From contig NC_057827.1 in NCBI RefSeq assembly GCF_910594005.1, positions 3,286,001-3,350,000 on the forward strand: DNA of 64,000 nucleotides, read 5' to 3'. The notes beneath the pieces are model-generated. The model was not told where the DNA came from. It made no database searches and was given only the letters and a program-made list of their open reading frames with translations. This stretch comes from Cervus elaphus (taxonomy: Eukaryota > Chordata > Mammalia > Artiodactyla > Cervidae). Made by a program: the position numbers and the translations under genes. This document shows, one piece after another, positions 60,788 to 64,000 of the stretch (positions are counted from its first letter, which is position 1; the number at the start of each line of letters is the position of its first letter).

Positions 60788-61583
60788 TTGGTCCATGGAG
60801 GTCTTTCGTGTGGCTACAGTGACCTCAGGATCCCTCTAGCCTTGAAAGAGTGTTCTTGGGGTTTCTCTGGAGTGCCATCAAGGAAATCAAGGCTCCTTCC
60901 ATGTTTGATGTGCAACACGGAATTGCTCTGCACGCAGTGCAGGGTAATCGGGCCTCATCTCGCGGCGAGGGGGCAGTCTCATGGTTTTTCTCAAGTTGCG
61001 GCGGGAACCTGAGGTATATTCTCGAGTTACGACGGGAATGGCCCTTCCACCCACGTGTTTGTTCAGTGACGTCAGGACTCCTTCCTAGTTGCGAGGGACA
61101 ACTCGGGATTCTCCTCGAGGCTTGGCAGGGTACTTGGGACGCCTCTCCAGATGAGGCGGGAGACCAAGGGTCCCTTTGCACGTGCCACAGGAATCCTGGG
61201 ATTCCTATCAAGTTTCACGAGGAGTAAGGCATCGTCTCCTTTGGAGGCATTGATCTCCGCGTACCTCTGGAGTTTTCAAAGGATGTGAGGCCTCCGGTCG
61301 CGATGAGGTGGGGAACTAGGTCTTTCTCGGTGGTCTGCACAGGGGATTCAGACATCCTTTCGTCTTGGGAGATGCAAGACGAGTCTGCATTCAAGTCACT
61401 GCAGGGATATCCGGCCTTATTTCGAATCAGGGCATCACGGTGTCCATTCCACTTGAGGCCGCAAAATCAGCGTCCCTCTCACATACCTAGAGCTGAGAGA
61501 AGCCTCCTCCTGAGGTACTTGTAGTAAGGTGGTATTCCTCTGGATTCGAAGCCAGGGACTAACCTCTCATCTCGAGTTGATTT
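60788..61583 (+). repeat. Monomer 77 (L type with TGACGTCA, 796 bp)
   Basis: L unit with ggtccatggagg, gaaagagtg, ctcaagttgcgg, ggtacttggg, gaggagtaaggc. TGACGTCA at 61067-61074. Pairs with monomer 78. Confidence 0.9.
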
Positions 61584-62378
61584 TTGGTCCATGGAGGTCT
61601 TTCGTGTGGCTACAGTGACCTCAGGATCCCTCTAGCCTTGAAAGAGTGTTCTTGGGGTTTCTCTGGAGTGCCATCAAGGAAATCAAGGCTCCTTCCATGT
61701 TTGATGTGCAACACGAAATTGCTCTGCACGCAGTGCAGGGGAATCGGGCCTCATCTCGCGGCGAGGGGGAAGTCTCATGGTTTTTCTCGAGTTGCGGCGG
61801 GAACCTGGGGTATATTCTCGAGATACGACGGGGATGGCCCTTCCATCCACGTGTTTGTTCAGTGACGTCAGGACTCCTGCCTAGTTGCGAGGGACAACTC
61901 GGGATTCTCCTCGAGGCTTGGCAGGGCATTTGGGACGCCTCTCCAGCTGAGGCTGGAGACCAAGTGTCCCTTTCCACGTGCCACAGGAATCCTGGGACTC
62001 CTATCAAATTTCACGAGGAGTAAGGCATCGTCTCTTTTGGAGGCACTGATCTCCGCGTACGTCTGGAGTTTTCAAAGGATGTGAGGCCTCCGGTCGCCAT
62101 GAGGTGGGGAACTAGGTCTTTCTCTGTGGTCTCCACAGGGGATTCAGACATCCATTCGTCTTGGGAGATGCAAGACGAGCCTGCATTCAAGTCACTGCAG
62201 GGATATCCGGCCTTATTTCGAGTCAGGGCATCGCGGTGTCCATTCCACTTGAGGCCGCAAACTCAGGGTCCCTCTCACATAGCTAGAGCTGAGAGACCCT
62301 CCTCTTGAGGTGCTTGTGGTAAGGTGGTATTCCTCTGGAGTCGAAGCCAGGGACTAACCTCTCATCTCGAGTTGAATT
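61584..62378 (+). repeat. Monomer 78 (L type with TGACGTCA, 795 bp)
   Basis: Shares gaaagagtg, ccatgtttgatg and gaggagtaaggc with monomer 77. The right end is P-like (gagagaccctcc). TGACGTCA at 61863-61870. Confidence 0.9.
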
Positions 62379-63174
62379 TTGGTCCACGGAGCTCTTTCGT
62401 GTTGCTACAGTGACCTCAGAATCCCTCTAGCCTTGAAACAGTGTTTTTTTGGTTTCTCTGGAGTGCCATCAAGGAAATCAAGGCTCCTTTCATGTGTGAT
62501 GTGCAACACGGAATTGCTCTGCACGCAGTGCAGGGGAATCGGGCCTCATCTCGCGGCGAGGGGGAAGTCTGATGGTTTTTCTCGAGTTGCGGCGGGAACC
62601 TGGGGTATATTCTCGAGTTACGACAGGGATGGCCCTTCCACACACGTGTTTGTTCAGCGACGTCAGGACTCCTTCCTAGTTGCGAGGGACAACTCGGGAT
62701 TCTCCGCGAGGCTTGGCAGGGCAATTGGGACGCCTCTCCAGCTGAGGCGGGAGACCAAGTGTCCCTTTCCACGTGCCACAGGAATCCTGGGACTCCTATC
62801 AAGTTTCAGGAGGAGTCAGGCATCGTGTCCTTTGGAGGCACTGATCTCAGCGTACCTCTGGAGTTTTCAAAGGATGTGAGGCCTCCGGTCGCGATGAGCT
62901 GGGGAACTAGGTCTTTCTCTGTGGTCTCCACAGGGGATTCAGACATCCTTTCGTCTTGGGAGATGCAAGACGAGCCTGCATTCAAGTCACTGCAGGGATA
63001 TCCGTCCTTATTTCGAGTTAGGGAATCGCGATGTCCATTCCACTAGAGGCCACAAACTCAGCGTCCCTTTCACATACCTAGAGCTGAGAGAAGTCTCCTC
63101 TTGAGGTGCTTGTGGTAAGGTGGTATTCCTCTAAAGTCGAAGCCAGGGTCTAACCTCTCATCTCGAGTTGATTT
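62379..63174 (+). repeat. Monomer 79 (F type, 796 bp)
   Basis: F unit like monomer 74 but with gcaacacgg and a C-like patch (catcgtgtcc, ctcagcgtacc) near 62820-62860. Confidence 0.9.
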
Positions 63175-63970
63175 TTGGTCCACGGAGCTCTTTCGTGTTG
63201 CTACAGTGACCTCAGGATCCCTCTAGCCTTGAAACAGTGTTCTTGGGGTTTCTCTGGAGTGCCATCAAGGAAATCAACGCTCCTTTCATGTGTGATGTGC
63301 CACACGGAATTGCTCTGCACGCAGTGCAGGGGAATCTGGCCTCATCTCGCGGCGAGGGGGAAGTCTCATGGTTTTTCTCGAGTTGCGGCGGGAACCTGGG
63401 GTATATTCTCGAGTTACGACGGGGATGGCTCTTCCACCCACGTGTGTGTTCAGTGACGTCAGGACTCCTGCCTAGTTGCGAGGGACAACTCGGGATTCTC
63501 CTCGAGGCTTGGCAGGGCAATTGGGACGCCTCTCCAGCTGAGGCGAGAGACCAAGGCTCCCTTTCCACGTGCCACAGGAATCCTGGGACTCCTATCAAGT
63601 TTCACGAGGAGTCAGGCATCGTCTCCTTTGGAGGCACTGATCTCAGCGTTCCTCTGGAGTTTTCAAATGATGTGAGGCCTCCGGTCACGATGAGGTGGGG
63701 AACTAGGTCTTTCTCTGTGGTCTCCACAGGGGATTCAGACATCCTTTCGTCTTGGGAGATGCAAGACAAGCCTGCACTCAAGTCACTGCAGGGATATCCG
63801 GCCTTATTTCGCGTCAGGGCATCACAGTGTCCATTCCACTTGAGGCCGCAAACTCAGGGTCCCTGTAACATACCTAGAGCTGAGAGAAGCCTCCTCCTGA
63901 GGTGCTTGTGGTAAGGTGGTATTCCTCTGGAGTCGAAGCCAGGGACTAACCTCTCATCTCGAGTTGATTT
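63175..63970 (+). repeat. Monomer 80 (C type with TGACGTCA, 796 bp)
   Basis: C unit like monomer 75, with gaatctggcc. TGACGTCA at 63454-63461. Confidence 0.9.
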
Positions 63971-64000
63971 TTGGTCCACGGAGGTCTTTCCTGTGGCTTC
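63971..64000 (+). repeat. Monomer 81, first 30 bases
   Basis: Cut by the window edge. It ends ctgtggcttc, which identifies it as the counterpart of monomer 76. Confidence 0.85.

Larger units (their letters stand above)
1..64000. repeat. Tandem satellite array, ~796-bp monomer, 80 complete copies (ruminant satellite I-like)
   Basis: The whole window is one head-to-tail array. Landmarks such as ggtaaggtggtattcc, gaagccaggg and tgacctcaggatccc recur every 792-797 bp, except one 779-bp step. I set unit boundaries at the TTG of the ttggtccacgg landmark. The 0.8-kb unit and 31-bp substructure fit ruminant, probably cervid, satellite I; this is inferred from known family properties, not from a search. 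Type letters used below: N, caggttccc; B, ttttcgtgttacg; C, aacgctcc usually with gtgccacacgg; H, aagcatcc; E, gaggaaacc with catcacgg; P, gagctccttcg; F, gtgtttttttgg; W, ggaggtctttcc with tggctgcag; Y, ggaggtctttcg; K, caacacaaaattg; V, gtccagggagct with gtcttcttgg; R, caacaccg with gaattggg; A, aaacacgg with gcgtgggac; D, gaggcgggaccc; L, gaaagagtg with ccatgtttgatg. No gene, RNA, mobile element or unique sequence interrupts it. Confidence 0.95.
58085..64000. repeat. Start of a five-monomer repeat F-C-K-L-L (period 3979 bp)
   Basis: The end of monomer 73 and monomers 74, 75 and the start of 76 recur as the end of monomer 78 and monomers 79, 80 and 81, offset 3979 bp. Shared markers are gagagaccctcctc, gtgtttttttgg, ccactagaggcc, ctctaaagtc, and in the last unit ctgtggcttc. 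The window ends 30 bases into monomer 81, so the rest of the second edition is not visible. Confidence 0.7.

Noticed and set aside
1..64000. CRISPR array or bacterial repeat system
   Set aside because: The repeat unit is ~796 bp with no spacers, no cas-like genes and no prokaryotic gene organisation. The 31-bp subrepeats are diverged and contiguous, without unique sequences between them.
1..64000. CENP-B box (core nTTCGnnnnAnnCGGGn)
   Set aside because: I checked the CGGG and CCCG occurrences of a typical unit on both strands by eye and found none with the TTCG half at the required spacing. A full pattern search of all 80 units would be needed to exclude rare variants.
1..64000. Transposable element insertions, tRNA or rRNA genes, telomeric TTAGGG runs
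   Set aside because: The satellite landmarks recur without a gap beyond the small length changes listed, so there is no room for an inserted element. No such motif was seen.
1..64000. Inverted monomers or palindromic junctions
   Set aside because: All landmarks read in the same direction throughout; no unit appears in reverse complement.
1..64000. A previously undescribed gene system hidden in the array
   Set aside because: I looked for unique sequence, unusual composition and conserved coding frames and found only satellite units. The notable content is the duplication and exchange history, reported as findings.

Overview
The window contains no genes that I can support. From base 1 to base 64000 it is one uninterrupted, head-to-tail array of a single satellite DNA monomer of about 796 bp. 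There are 80 complete monomers, with a part monomer at each edge, so both ends of the window lie inside the array. Most units are 795 or 796 bp and the extremes are 779 and 797 bp. All units run in the same direction. I see no transposon, unique spacer, RNA gene or inverted segment.

Each monomer is built from diverged 31-bp subunits: 25 subunits plus a 21-bp remnant make 796 bp. Some subunits still show the phase, for example copies of CTCGAG at 22022, 22053 and 22146, which are 31 and 93 bp apart. A monomer of about 0.8 kb made of 31-bp subrepeats matches the ruminant satellite I (1.715-type) superfamily. Among those it best fits the roughly 0.8-kb satellite I of Old World deer such as muntjacs. 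The most likely source is therefore centromeric or pericentromeric heterochromatin of a cervid, or failing that another pecoran ruminant. The family assignment rests on unit size and subrepeat length, not on a database match.

The array is a mosaic of recognisable monomer types. I gave these letters (N, B, C, H, E, P, F, W, K, V, Y, R, A, D, L), defined in the array entry. Approximate layout: 1-6711, a diverged left block with an N/B two-monomer alternation; 6712-13868, H and E units followed by P-F-E repeated as a three-monomer block; 13869-21819, an H-C-W-H-K-H-V-K-C-W series with three- and seven-monomer displaced copies; 21820-28182, Y-K-C-H duplicated as a four-monomer block; 28183-36934, a second edition of earlier runs (E-R-H-C-W and H-V-K-H-E-A); 36935-51248, R-H/C-W-D-E and R-C-W, then D-V-K-A-R duplicated as a five-monomer block; 51249-59991, P, C and H units, then P-F-C duplicated as a three-monomer block; 59992-64000, K-L-L-F-C, whose order begins another five-monomer repeat.

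There is thus no single fixed higher-order repeat. Local tandem duplications of 2, 3, 4 and 5 monomers sit side by side, and their ages can be judged from how many differences separate the copies. Several junctions fall inside monomers and produce hybrid units. This pattern is expected from repeated unequal crossover and gene conversion. The long open frames (up to 264 codons) come from the copied, stop-poor repeat sequence and show no sign of coding. The main interest lies in the duplication history, the hybrid monomers, and a monomer subset carrying a perfect TGACGTCA site.
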